Source: Chitinophagaceae bacterium (GTDB taxonomy: Bacteria; Bacteroidota; Bacteroidia; Chitinophagales; Chitinophagaceae). From it: a DNA stretch of 20,795 nucleotides. A program made the position numbers and the translations under genes. The stretch is taken from positions 1 through 20,795 of the forward strand of contig JAHEZB010000005.1 of the NCBI GenBank assembly GCA_023251285.1, written 5' to 3'. Below the pieces are notes generated by a model. That model searched no databases. It saw nothing but the letters and a program-made list of their open reading frames with translations, and had not been told where the DNA came from. Of this stretch, positions 1 through 6,059 are shown in pieces; the stretch's first letter is position 1, and each line of letters begins with the position of its first letter.

Positions 1-110
1 TTTATAAAGTTACCGTGGTGCAGCCTGCTGTGGATGTAGTGATTAATGAAACAAGTTTTGGAAAAAATACAGGTATAACAGTTACGCCGACAGGATTTAC
101 AAATGGATAA
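1..110 (+). CDS. C-terminal fragment of a tail/baseplate protein, possibly baseplate J
   Basis: The window opens inside a gene read in the frame starting at base 3. It gives about 35 residues ending FTNG and stops at TAA 108-110. The stop overlaps the ATG of the next gene (103), so the two are translationally coupled. In P2-like tail clusters the gene just before tail protein I encodes the baseplate J wedge protein, which links the tail tube to the baseplate. The identification is by position only. The visible residues (a beta-strand-like VTVVQPAVDVVI stretch) fit a J C-terminus but are not diagnostic. Confidence 0.5.
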   Translation, partial: YKVTVVQPAVDVVINETSFGKNTGITVTPTGFTNG

Positions 111-795
111 TTTGATTGCAGATAGTATAAAGAATGTTCCGCACCTGGCGGCCTTCGATGAGTTGGCCGCGAATCGCCTGGACGGAATAGATATTTCACC
201 GGTGCTGATCAATTTAATTGATACGGTACCGGCTTCGGCTTTACCTGCTTTGGCTGAACAGTTTGATGTGCTGGGTTTTAAAGGATATAAGTTTGCTAAT
301 ACTGAAAGTGATAAACGTGATCTGATAAAAAGAGCGGTAGAGCTGCACCGGTATAAAGGTACTCCCTGGGCGATCAAAGAATCTTTGAAATCAATAAACA
401 TTATGGATGCTACCATCCTTGAAGGGATTTTTCATTTTGTCTATAATGGTTTGTATGTATATGACGGATCAGCATCTTATGGAGAGGTTCAGTGGCCGCA
501 ATTCCGGGTGTTAGTTGATGCGTCATCTCTTAGTTTGGTTAACATGGCATTATACCGTGATATTATCATTCTTGTGGAGGAATACAAAAATGTACGGTCC
601 CACCTGGTTGATATATCATTCAAAATAAATTTAAACGACAGCTCACTGGTCAGCGAATATTTCCTTTCAAACAATCCGATCGAAGCTGAATTACTTGGTA
701 CCGGTGGAACATATTATTCCGCTAACTCCATATACAATGGGTTTTATAAATACAACAAAGTACAGGATGAATTAATCATAAATATTTTACCATAA
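103..795 (+). CDS. Phage tail protein I (P2 gpI family baseplate protein)
   Basis: A 230-residue protein. Residues about 30-90 match the tail protein I family: an ALPALAEQFDV segment, then a helix in which RAVELHRYKGTPWAIKESL closely follows the family's characteristic E-L-H-R-x-K-G-T-P motif. The family forms part of the baseplate wedge of contractile tails and connects J to the tail fibres. The C-terminal half is not recognisable by eye. The start ATG overlaps the stop of the upstream gene, and the stop overlaps the next ATG by one base (TAATG), so this is a tight tail operon. The length is usual for the family. Confidence 0.85.
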   Translation: MDNLIADSIKNVPHLAAFDELAANRLDGIDISPVLINLIDTVPASALPALAEQFDVLGFKGYKFANTESDKRDLIKRAVELHRYKGTPWAIKESLKSINIMDATILEGIFHFVYNGLYVYDGSASYGEVQWPQFRVLVDASSLSLVNMALYRDIIILVEEYKNVRSHLVDISFKINLNDSSLVSEYFLSNNPIEAELLGTGGTYYSANSIYNGFYKYNKVQDELIINILP

Positions 796-1229
796 TGAAA
801 ACAGAGAACTTAAAAGTAAAAGGAAGGTTTGAAATGCGCACGTTTAAAGACGGTGTATTGATCGATACATACATCGATAACAATTTAGTAGTTGCTGCAG
901 GCCGTAATGCTGTTGCTGAATTATTAGGCAATACATCGCCGAATAAATTTATTACTGAAATAAAATTTGGGGAGGAAGGCACACCGCCTTCATCACTTGA
1001 CACCGGAGTTTTAAATCCATTTACAAAAGCTGTTACTGCAGTTTCTTATCCGGCAATAGGAGAAGTGAAATTCGACTGGACCCTGGAGCTTGCAGAAAAC
1101 AATGGTGTAACAATAAAAGAGTATGGACTGTTTTGCAGCGATGGTACCATGTTCGCCCGCAAGACCGGCACTGATGTAGTAAAAACAAATTTGATCCGCT
1201 TAGAGGGATCCTGGACAATATTATTTTAA
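795..1229 (+). CDS. Small phage tail/baseplate-associated protein
   Basis: A 144-residue protein sharing one base with the end of tail protein I. It is predicted to be beta-rich. Residues 27-66 read DNNLVVAAGRNAVAELLG and later ITEIKFGEEGTPPSSLDTG. This is the pattern of small phage proteins, and of tail-collar-type fibre N-termini, that begin with a 'no value / retained variable / gauge the effect on neighbouring units' style of text. Because it lies between tail protein I and the collar fibre, it probably decorates the baseplate or anchors the fibre. The exact role is unknown. The assignment is by context plus general resemblance. Confidence 0.6.
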   Translation: MKTENLKVKGRFEMRTFKDGVLIDTYIDNNLVVAAGRNAVAELLGNTSPNKFITEIKFGEEGTPPSSLDTGVLNPFTKAVTAVSYPAIGEVKFDWTLELAENNGVTIKEYGLFCSDGTMFARKTGTDVVKTNLIRLEGSWTILF

Positions 1230-1250
1230 ACTTAAAAACACAAAAACAAA

Positions 1251-2168
1251 ATGGCAAATTTAACTGAAGACGGATCATCTTATGAAGTCGGTATCTATCA
1301 ATTAGAACGCGCTGATCCAATAGATGCCGGTATCGGTGGTAATGGCATCGCTAACCTGCAGGCTCTAAAACTGGCAAACAGGACCGCGTATTTAAAAATA
1401 CACGTAGATGCACTCGAAGTGCTGAGAGATCGCGGACCTGTAGTGCGGGAGGTGGTAACGCTAAGTGCTGATACTACACTGGTTCGTGCAACGCACATGG
1501 GAAAATTAATTGAGTGCAGCGGTTTTATTTTGACGCTTCCTCTTACTGCAGGAATGGTTGAAGGTGATCTTTTCGCATTCAGAGCGGCATTGACTGCATC
1601 TGTTACGATCAGAAAAAATACAGCACAAACAATACCTGATGCTGTATTGTACGGTTACGCAGCTGATGATATCGTTTTGCAACCTGGTGAACAAGTTGTG
1701 TTGATTTGGAAAGCCGGTGTCTGGAAAATTTTGTCTTTTTCTCAGTTTACAATTTCATCGCCTGTAGGAACAGTGGCTGCTTTTGCATCTGCGAATGTTC
1801 CAACCGGCTGGGTTAAATGTAACGGAGCATCATTGGATAGAACAACTTATGCAAGGTTGTTTGCAAACATAGGAATATTGTATGGAACAGCGGATGGATC
1901 ACATTTTAATGTTCCGGATCTACGTGGTGAGTTTGTTCGTGGATGGGATGATGGCCGTGGTGTGGACACTGGCCGTGCAATTGCAACCGCACAAAGTGAT
2001 TTGTTTAAGGCGCATTCGCATACCTGGTTTAACTTCTTTATGTCAGGCGGTGGAGCCACCGGTTTCCCCGGAGGAAGTGCTCATGCTGGAATAGACACAA
2101 CAAGTTCTACCGGTGGAGCAGAAACACGTCCGCGTAACGTGGCCATGATGTATTGTATTAAATATTAA
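1251..2168 (+). CDS. Tail fibre protein with C-terminal phage tail-collar domain
   Basis: A 305-residue protein. From about residue 169 it carries a clear tail-collar domain: SPVGTVAAFASANVPTGWVKC, then NGASLDRTTYARLFANIG, YGTADGSHFNVPDLRGEFVRG and a DDGRGVDTGRA segment. The C-terminus PRNVAMMYCIKY is typical of collar-type fibres, in which R-P-x-N-x-A-x-x-Y-x-I-K closes the domain. The N-terminal 165 residues would attach to the baseplate and form the shaft. Fibres of this type contact the host surface. It is followed 4 bases later by the fibre-assembly gene, the usual pairing. Confidence 0.88.
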   Translation: MANLTEDGSSYEVGIYQLERADPIDAGIGGNGIANLQALKLANRTAYLKIHVDALEVLRDRGPVVREVVTLSADTTLVRATHMGKLIECSGFILTLPLTAGMVEGDLFAFRAALTASVTIRKNTAQTIPDAVLYGYAADDIVLQPGEQVVLIWKAGVWKILSFSQFTISSPVGTVAAFASANVPTGWVKCNGASLDRTTYARLFANIGILYGTADGSHFNVPDLRGEFVRGWDDGRGVDTGRAIATAQSDLFKAHSHTWFNFFMSGGGATGFPGGSAHAGIDTTSSTGGAETRPRNVAMMYCIKY

Positions 2169-2172
2169 AAGT

Positions 2173-2619
2173 ATGAGCAATAAAAAAGTTTTGCTGCATG
2201 AAGGTCGGCTCGTAGTTTACTGCTACGATGCCGACTCTTTTGAATACACCGGGAAGGATATCGCAGATACTTCTCCGCTGGATCCTGATGAGTTTTTAAT
2301 ACCGGCAAATTCAACTGCAGTAAAACCACCTGAAGTAAAAAAAGGAAAGGTGCTTGTGTTTAATGGTAAGAAATGGGGCTATACTGAATTAAAAAAATCA
2401 AAACAATACAACGTGCTTTCTATTCATGCCAGGGAACACAGAAATACTTTGCTGGCACAAAGCGATTGGACTCAGGGCCTTGATGTTCCTGAATATGTTG
2501 ATCGTAAAGCATGGAGAAGATATCGGCAGGAGTTGCGTGATATCACAACGCATCCGGAATTCCCTTTAAATTTCACTTTCCCCGATCAACCAAAAAATAA
2601 AAAGAATGGCAAGAATTGA
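2173..2619 (+). CDS. Tail fibre assembly protein / tail assembly chaperone
   Basis: A 148-residue protein. The C-terminal third has the hallmark of tail-fibre assembly proteins and related tail chaperones: a helix ending RNTLLAQSDWTQ, then a short loop and WRRYRQELRDITTHPEFP. The family pattern is R-x-x-L-L-x-x-(S/T)-D-W-T-Q followed by W-x-x-Y-R-Q-x-L-R-D-I. These proteins assist folding or attachment of the fibre encoded just upstream. The N-terminal half (YCYDADSFEYTGKD, then a proline-rich linker) looks like the short fibre-like domain often fused to it. The 3' end overlaps the lysozyme gene by 14 bases. Confidence 0.8.
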   Translation: MSNKKVLLHEGRLVVYCYDADSFEYTGKDIADTSPLDPDEFLIPANSTAVKPPEVKKGKVLVFNGKKWGYTELKKSKQYNVLSIHAREHRNTLLAQSDWTQGLDVPEYVDRKAWRRYRQELRDITTHPEFPLNFTFPDQPKNKKNGKN

Positions 2620-3181
2620 AAATTATTTTCCGAAAGTAATTGTATATGCCGGTGGATATGTAAATGATCCAACAGACAGAGGTGGTGCAACTAAATACGA
2701 TGTAACGTTGGAAACCTGGAGAAACATGGGTCACGATAAAGATGGCGATGGCGATATCGATGCAAATGATATCAAGCTACTAACACCCGATGATGCAATG
2801 ATGGTTATGAAGGTAGGATATTGGGACCGGTGGAGAGCTGATGCTATAAAAAACCAATCTATCGCAGAGAGCCTGGTTGAATGGGTTTGGGGCTCAGGTA
2901 AGTGGGGAGTTGTAATTCCACAAAGAGTGCTTGGTGTAAGTGATGATGGCCGTGTTGGAATGCAAACAATTACTGCAGTTAATAATTCTGATCCAAAGGA
3001 TCTGCATGAAAAAATAAGGTTGGCAAAATTAAAATTTATCAATGATCTTGTGGGCAAGTCGATTGCTGATTATAAATTTTCTCATCCACAAGCAACAGAA
3101 GCAGATCTATTGAAATACACACAGAAAAGATTTTTAAAGGGCTGGACCAGGCGCATTAATGAATTTGTTTTTATAGCATAA
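2606..3181 (+). CDS. GH108-type phage lysozyme (N-acetylmuramidase), catalytic Glu apparently replaced
   Basis: A 191-residue protein of the glycoside hydrolase 108 architecture: a lysozyme domain (about 5-95) and a peptidoglycan-binding domain (about 95-165, SVAD-like helix, then WVWGSGKWGVVIPQRVLGV and DDGRVGMQTITAVN). The family normally begins with E-G-G-Y/F-V-N-D-P-x-D-x-G-G-A-T-N, with the Glu catalytic. Here residues 15-29 read AGGYVNDPTDRGGAT followed by K, so the Glu is Ala15 (codon gcc, two changes from gag) and the usual Asn after the Thr is Lys. The KDGDGDIDANDI insertion is the form seen in Bacteroidota members. It would degrade host peptidoglycan at lysis, but this copy may be inactive. 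It is last in the tail operon and ends at a terminator. Confidence 0.85.
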   Translation: MARIENYFPKVIVYAGGYVNDPTDRGGATKYDVTLETWRNMGHDKDGDGDIDANDIKLLTPDDAMMVMKVGYWDRWRADAIKNQSIAESLVEWVWGSGKWGVVIPQRVLGVSDDGRVGMQTITAVNNSDPKDLHEKIRLAKLKFINDLVGKSIADYKFSHPQATEADLLKYTQKRFLKGWTRRINEFVFIA

Positions 3182-3305
3182 AGCATTATCGTGTAAAGCA
3201 GCGATTACAAGGGCTGTGTGCCTTCATAGCGTAGCGGTTCTACGTGTATTAGCGAACCACATGATAAACAAAAAGGCGGTGTAAACCGCCTTTTCTGTTA
3301 GCATC
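3182..3305. other. Non-coding stretch with small inverted repeats and terminator
   Basis: No convincing gene between the lysozyme stop and 3306. Short stems can be drawn: CGTAG/CTACG (loop cggtt, about 3230-3244) and GGTTC/GAACC around 3237-3258. They share bases and are alternatives. A tRNA was considered and rejected. The rho-independent terminator at 3271-3294 lies inside this stretch. Confidence 0.5.
3271..3294 (+). terminator. Rho-independent terminator, bidirectional
   Basis: A 9-bp perfect stem AAAAGGCGG/CCGCCTTTT with loop TGTAAA, preceded by A's and followed by T's. On the + strand it ends the tail/lysozyme operon 90 bases after the lysozyme stop. The A-run before the stem would act as a U-run for leftward transcription from the repressor side, so it probably insulates the two converging units. 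Confidence 0.85.
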
Positions 3306-3452
3306 TCAGTTGGGACTGAAATATATTTTAATCTGCTGCTGCTTTTCCAGTTGTGTTAAAGCATCCCGTTGTTTTTTAATTGTTTCTTTGTGGCTCTTCA
3401 ATTCGTTTTTTAATGCATTCACCACTATGCACTTTTTACAAATCACATTCAT
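3306..3452 (-). CDS. Possible small protein, 48 residues, helical
   Basis: A minus-strand frame starting at the ATG at 3452 gives a 48-residue peptide. It begins MNVICKKCIVVNALKNELKS, is followed by a charged helix rich in K, Q and E (HKETIKKQRDALTQLEKQQQ), and ends YFSPN. The composition (CxxC near the start, then a heptad-like coiled-coil helix) is more protein-like than the opposite frame, which is a Cys/Phe-rich shadow. It lies downstream of the repressor on the same strand and runs towards the bidirectional terminator. No homolog is recognised. The short length and distance from the repressor keep confidence moderate. Confidence 0.45.
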   Translation of the reverse strand: MNVICKKCIVVNALKNELKSHKETIKKQRDALTQLEKQQQIKIYFSPN

Positions 3453-3775
3453 GACGGTTTTAAAATATCAGCGTGGGCTCCCAGCTATACCCACGCTTGT
3501 TGACGTACCGCGAAGCACGTACTGCACATGAATAAGCCTGCCCACGCCTTTGACGTGAGCGTTCGACTTATTCTTGCGCAGTATTAAATTCGCGGTTTTC
3601 AACAAACAAGAATTAGCTAACGCTATTTTTATATCATTAAATCAAAAAGCCCTTCTGCTTTAAGCAATTCTTCGTTCCTGGCTCCTCGCCAGGACACCTT
3701 TCTTGCAATACAATGCTATAGCATTTTTTTTGAATTACAATGGACAAAGGTGTTGCGGAATTCGACCCGAAGGGA
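3453..3775. other. Gene-free region with many inverted repeats; candidate structured RNA
   Basis: No convincing coding frame on either strand. It holds GCGTGGG/CCCACGC (3471-3477 with 3490-3496) and a nested stem: ACTGC 3521-3525 with GCAGT 3578-3582, GAATAAG 3530-3536 with CTTATTC 3567-3573, and CACG 3543-3546 with CGTG 3554-3557. It also holds TCCTGGC/GCCAGGA (3676-3682 with 3688-3694) and the palindrome at 3712-3725 that is followed by eight T's. The density of stems far exceeds that of the other intergenic gaps. A structured RNA or an attachment/packaging-type DNA site are both possible. Confidence 0.45.
3712..3731 (+). terminator. Palindrome plus T-run, possible weak terminator
   Basis: The perfect 14-bp palindrome AATGCTATAGCATT (5-bp stem, TATA loop) runs into eight T's on the + strand (3724-3731). 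It looks like a weak intrinsic terminator for a rightward transcript, yet no rightward gene lies before it, which is one reason to suspect a non-coding RNA here. As the stem is short and A/T-rich, it could instead be a protein-binding site. Confidence 0.35.
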
Positions 3776-4201
3776 TCACTTATCCTTATTGACTTTTTTT
3801 GCTTTTACTGTATCTTTTGCCTCTACTTTCAGCTGAGGCTCCAACTGCCTTTGAAGGCTTTTTATCGCTAAAGCCTGCGCTCTGATAGTTTCTTTTTGTG
3901 CTTTTATGGTTCCTCTCAACGACTCAATCAATGCTTTTGATTTCACTAATTCGTTCTCGGTTGTAGGCTCCTCAATTTTTATTTCACCCTTACCATCAAA
4001 CAAATAGGCCCTGGGAATACGAAATATATCATGGATCCTTTGCTTTAATTCATTAGTTACGGCACGTTTTCCTAGCCGCATTTTCGACAAAGAGGACTTA
4101 TCATAGTCTAATTTGTGGGCAAAATCGGTGTCATTTTTAACCTTTCCGGCATAAATTAGAAAAGTTATTACCTGCTCAATCCTTTGTCTTTCGGGTATCA
4201 T
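3776..4201 (-). CDS. Helix-turn-helix phage repressor (CI-like) with C-terminal coiled coil
   Basis: A 141-residue protein. Residues about 5-65 form a Cro/CI-type HTH: RIEQVITFLIYAGKV, then NDTDFAHKLDYDKSSLSKM (turn and recognition helix), RLGKRAVTNELKQRIHDIF and IPRAYLFDGKGE. The rest is a K/E/Q/A-rich coiled coil (about 80-120), suited to dimerisation, and a basic tail. There is no S24-type self-cleaving domain, so SOS induction through RecA-stimulated autoproteolysis is unlikely; induction would need another route. It is the only large leftward gene and is divergent from the Cro-like gene with palindromes between, the classic immunity-region arrangement. Confidence 0.75.
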   Translation of the reverse strand: MIPERQRIEQVITFLIYAGKVKNDTDFAHKLDYDKSSLSKMRLGKRAVTNELKQRIHDIFRIPRAYLFDGKGEIKIEEPTTENELVKSKALIESLRGTIKAQKETIRAQALAIKSLQRQLEPQLKVEAKDTVKAKKVNKDK

Positions 4202-4208
4202 AGCGTAA

Positions 4209-4226
4209 TTAACAATTTATTGTTAA
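4209..4226. promoter_or_regulatory. Putative operator 1: 7-bp perfect inverted repeat
   Basis: TTAACAA-ttta-TTGTTAA lies 8 bases before the repressor's start codon, inside its probable leader. Its position suggests autoregulation by the repressor or occlusion by the Cro-like protein. Size and spacing suit an HTH dimer. Function is inferred from location. Confidence 0.55.
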
Positions 4227-4248
4227 TAATTGAATGAAATACACGTGT

Positions 4249-4270
4249 GGACATTTGCCCACAAATGTCC
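4249..4270. promoter_or_regulatory. Putative operator 2: 9-bp perfect inverted repeat with further half-sites
   Basis: GGACATTTG-ccca-CAAATGTCC is a perfect inverted repeat. Related half-sites follow: TTTGTC 4274-4279 directly abutting GGACAAA 4280-4286, and TGTC 4289-4292. A GACATTTG, one mismatch from the Bacteroidota -7 box TAnnTTTG, lies in each arm; the rightward one (4250-4257) has an ATTG 17 bases before it (4229-4232). Binding here would block rightward early transcription. The operator role is inference. Confidence 0.6.
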
Positions 4271-4295
4271 ATTTTTGTCGGACAAATCTGTCTAT

Positions 4296-4328
4296 CAAAT
4301 ATAACTATAAATATAAAATGGCACCAAT
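4296..4328 (-). promoter_or_regulatory. Leftward repressor promoter
   Basis: Read on the minus strand, TATATTTG (4303 down to 4296) is a perfect match to the Bacteroidota -7 box TAnnTTTG. An ATTG (4328 down to 4325) lies 21 bases upstream as a -33 box. Transcription would start near 4290 and pass through both inverted repeats before the repressor ATG at 4201, leaving a leader of about 90 nt. Confidence 0.5.
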
Positions 4329-4548
4329 AACAACTGAATTAACTCTGACTCCTGAAGCGGTAGAAGCTATAAAAGAAAGTCAGGATTGCAGAAATCGTTT
4401 GGCTTTTAAAATGAAACGTTCTTCCAGGACCATTGACCGGTACCTGGCTGAGTCACCGGTGAATATTTTTTTAACTACTGCTCAAGCGTTGGAAATTATA
4501 TCAGAAGAAACCGGAATTGCAAAATCAAAACTTTTAACAAAACAATAG
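4318..4548 (+). CDS. Cro-like small regulator, first rightward early gene
   Basis: A 76-residue protein from ATG 4318. The frame is open back to an ATG at 4234, but that start would place the operator palindrome inside the coding region and add an implausible Cys/His/Asn-rich segment; the A/T-rich stretch just before 4318 is a typical Bacteroidota leader. Residues about 20-70 look helical and HTH-like: CRNRLAFKMKRSSRTIDRYL, then a helix, then TTAQALEIISEETG. It is divergent from the repressor, so a Cro/antirepressor-type role in the lytic switch is likely. The DNA-binding fold is inferred, not proved. Confidence 0.6.
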   Translation: MAPITTELTLTPEAVEAIKESQDCRNRLAFKMKRSSRTIDRYLAESPVNIFLTTAQALEIISEETGIAKSKLLTKQ

Positions 4549-4551
4549 AAC

Positions 4552-4761
4552 ATGAATTTATCCTACTTGAAAATGTGCCGGGCAAAAATTGAAACGGAAA
4601 AAGCCAAGCAGAAAAAAGCAGTAATCCGTGACAGTAAAATGCGCCTGAAGTTTATTCGGGCAAAAATGGCCGGAGGTCTATTCGATATTCATTCGATGTC
4701 ATACACTTTCACTACTTGTCCAGGACGTGTGTATTTGGCTAACAAATTCTATAAAAACTAA
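4552..4761 (+). CDS. Small basic hypothetical early protein
   Basis: A 69-residue protein starting 3 bases after the Cro-like gene. The N-terminal half is a strongly basic helix (RAKIETEKAKQKKAVIRDSK, then MRLKFIRAKM). The C-terminal half is mixed, with TFTTCPGRVYLANKFYKN. No family recognised. The basic helix suggests nucleic-acid or acidic-protein binding, but this is only composition. Tight spacing on both sides (3 bases to each neighbour) supports a real gene in the early operon. Confidence 0.6.
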   Translation: MNLSYLKMCRAKIETEKAKQKKAVIRDSKMRLKFIRAKMAGGLFDIHSMSYTFTTCPGRVYLANKFYKN

Positions 4762-4764
4762 CAC

Positions 4765-4983
4765 ATGGCATCACAGGGACTCAACTCGCCTTTCTTACTG
4801 AATGTTTCATATCGTAACAGTGAATTGACTGTTGAATTCAAAGGTGGTAAACGATATCGCTACAACCATGTTCCGCCATCGGAATATACTAAGATGATCA
4901 TGTCATCTACACCAGGTACTTACTATACTCAAAATATAAAAGGAAAATATCAAGGTAAACCACTAATGAAAAATCAAGCATGA
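4765..4983 (+). CDS. KTSC-domain protein
   Basis: A 72-residue protein matching the small KTSC fold: a strand NVSYRNSELTVEFKGGKRYR, YNHVPPSEYTKMI, then SSTPGTYYTQNIKGKYQ. The family consensus is Y-x-x-x-x-x-L-x-V-x-F-x-x-G-x-x-Y-x-Y-x-x-V-P, followed by S-x-G-x-Y-(F/Y)-x-x-x-I-(K/R)-x-x-Y. The domain is common as a stand-alone phage protein and as a fusion with RNA or lysyl-tRNA-related proteins, but its function is unknown. The last bases overlap the ATG of the next gene (ATGA). Confidence 0.75.
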   Translation: MASQGLNSPFLLNVSYRNSELTVEFKGGKRYRYNHVPPSEYTKMIMSSTPGTYYTQNIKGKYQGKPLMKNQA

Positions 4984-5156
4984 GAAAATTTTTAGCGATC
5001 TGTTCAGGACTTAGAAGTACTGGCCGATTAAATTGTAAAACAGTTAACGGATATCTTTCTTATATGCGCTTCGAAAGCAATCCGGATAAGTACTATCCAA
5101 TAGAGTTAGTAAAGTTTCCTGAACAATTAATTCCTGCTGTACTTATTCAATTTTAA
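4980..5156 (+). CDS. Small hypothetical protein, 58 residues
   Basis: Starts at an ATGA overlap with the KTSC gene and gives 58 residues: MRKFLAICSGLRSTGRLNCK, then TVNGYLSYMRFESNP, and PIELVKFPEQLIPAVLIQF at the end. Codon use and the coupled start resemble the neighbours. No family recognised. A small alpha/beta protein is plausible; there is no signal peptide despite the mildly hydrophobic start. Confidence 0.6.
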   Translation: MRKFLAICSGLRSTGRLNCKTVNGYLSYMRFESNPDKYYPIELVKFPEQLIPAVLIQF

Positions 5157-5167
5157 TAAAATCCAAT

Positions 5168-5350
5168 ATGATAGATCACAAAACAGATTACTGTAAAATC
5201 GTTACCACGGATGCCGCTACAAAAAAAGCATCCTTTGACACGATAGCCTGGATGGGTCTGCAGTGCGCTGAACGGCTAGTGAATGAGCCGATTCTTGAAG
5301 TAAGGAAATATAAAGCGGAACTCCCGGAATGCAGGATTGTGCAGTTGTGA
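5168..5350 (+). CDS. Small hypothetical early protein, 60 residues
   Basis: A 60-residue frame beginning 11 bases after its neighbour, with residues such as DYCKIVTTDAATKKASFDTI and LQCAERLVNEPILEVRKYK. No recognisable domain. The spacing, strand and even composition fit the early operon. It ends where a very short frame (5350-5427) begins with TGATG. Confidence 0.55.
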   Translation: MIDHKTDYCKIVTTDAATKKASFDTIAWMGLQCAERLVNEPILEVRKYKAELPECRIVQL

Positions 5351-5420
5351 TGTGCAGCAGGAGAGTTTTGTTTAGCATTCCCCGCAAAATTTTAGAACCT
5401 GTAAAAGCCCCTGTACACAA

Positions 5421-5549
5421 ATGGTAGAAATGTTTTTAGCACTTGGAGCAATCTGCGCAGGGCTGTGTCTTATGGAAGCCCTGGGACGAATTCTTAAATA
5501 TTTATTCAAAAATGACAATCCTAGAAATCGCAATCGCAGAGTTAATTAA
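5421..5549 (+). CDS. Small single-pass membrane protein, 42 residues
   Basis: From ATG 5421 a 42-residue frame encodes MVEMFLALGAICAGLCLMEA, then LGRILKYLFKN and an Arg/Asn-rich end (RNRNRRVN). Residues about 4-20 form one membrane span and the positive tail predicts a cytoplasmic C-terminus. It overlaps the next gene by 38 bases in another frame. Phages often use such peptides to modulate host membranes or act as holin-like or superinfection-exclusion factors, but nothing here identifies the role. Confidence 0.5.
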   Translation: MVEMFLALGAICAGLCLMEALGRILKYLFKNDNPRNRNRRVN

Positions 5550-5784
5550 AAGAGGAATGGATGAAACTTTTGCAGCTGAGTTTGCAAAGGATCTGTTCAT
5601 TGGTTTTCCATTGGAGGTAGCAGAATTGTACGCACGCCAAAAGTGGAAAGAAGGGTGTGTGGCGCAACGTGATGTTTGCCATAACACCAAGATACTGTTG
5701 AAGTATGATAACCTGGGACTGGAGCTTACAAAAGCGATTCGTACGGAAGTTAAAAACGCACATACACCATCTTTCAAATGCTAA
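5512..5784 (+). CDS. Hypothetical early protein, 90 residues
   Basis: Starts at ATG 5512 (MTILEIAIAELIKRGMDETF); the frame is open upstream to a TTG at 5443, but the internal ATG gives a sensible protein. Helical, with AAEFAKDLFIGFPLEVAELY and a Cys-containing segment VCHNTKILLKYDNLGL. No family recognised. It overlaps the 42-residue membrane peptide before it and the next gene by 7 bases, as expected in a compressed phage operon. Confidence 0.6.
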   Translation: MTILEIAIAELIKRGMDETFAAEFAKDLFIGFPLEVAELYARQKWKEGCVAQRDVCHNTKILLKYDNLGLELTKAIRTEVKNAHTPSFKC

Positions 5785-6041
5785 CATTCGGACGGCTCAT
5801 AACAGTTAATTCAGATAAAAAGCCAAAGCAATTTATTAAAGGAGATCAGTTGACTCCGCAGTATTTATTTGAATTGGGAATGTGTTTGTGTAATCGTTGT
5901 GGAAAGCTGCATTGTGTTGATTACGCTTATTGCAATGACTGCTGCAGGGAGATTATAATTTTTTTAATACCGGGTGAAAAACCTGATGATGCAAAGATCA
6001 ATGATTTAGTGACTGACTGGAGAAAGAGAACAGGGAAGTAA
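5778..6041 (+). CDS. Small Cys-rich zinc-ribbon-like protein
   Basis: An 87-residue protein overlapping the previous gene by 7 bases. Residues 36-56 hold seven Cys (36, 38, 41, 46, 52, 55, 56) in a CxCxxC then CxxCC pattern, consistent with one zinc-binding ribbon. The rest is a short beta/alpha region and a C-terminal charged helix ending in RKRTGK. It precedes the primase gene by 18 bases. Nucleic-acid or protein binding is likely, but the family was not recognised. Confidence 0.6.
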   Translation: MLTFGRLITVNSDKKPKQFIKGDQLTPQYLFELGMCLCNRCGKLHCVDYAYCNDCCREIIIFLIPGEKPDDAKINDLVTDWRKRTGK

Positions 6042-6059
6042 TATTTATGAAACACACTT

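Noticed and set aside
3182..3270. Possible tRNA or tRNA-like fold
   Set aside because: Stems are short and share bases, and no acceptor/anticodon/T-arm set with a GGTTCRA-type T loop can be drawn.
3310..3531. Rightward 73-residue frame rich in Cys and Phe
   Set aside because: Composition is non-protein-like, it crosses several inverted repeats, and the opposite strand carries a better small frame (3306-3452).
4234..4317. Upstream ATG extension of the Cro-like gene
   Set aside because: It would translate the operator palindrome and candidate promoter. The internal ATG 4318 with an A/T-rich leader is the better start.
5350..5427. 25-residue frame with a TGATG-coupled start
   Set aside because: Too short and without recognisable features; noted only because it is coupled to the upstream gene.
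5443..5511. TTG-start extension of the gene at 5512
   Set aside because: The extra residues are not convincing, and ATG 5512 gives a well-formed protein.
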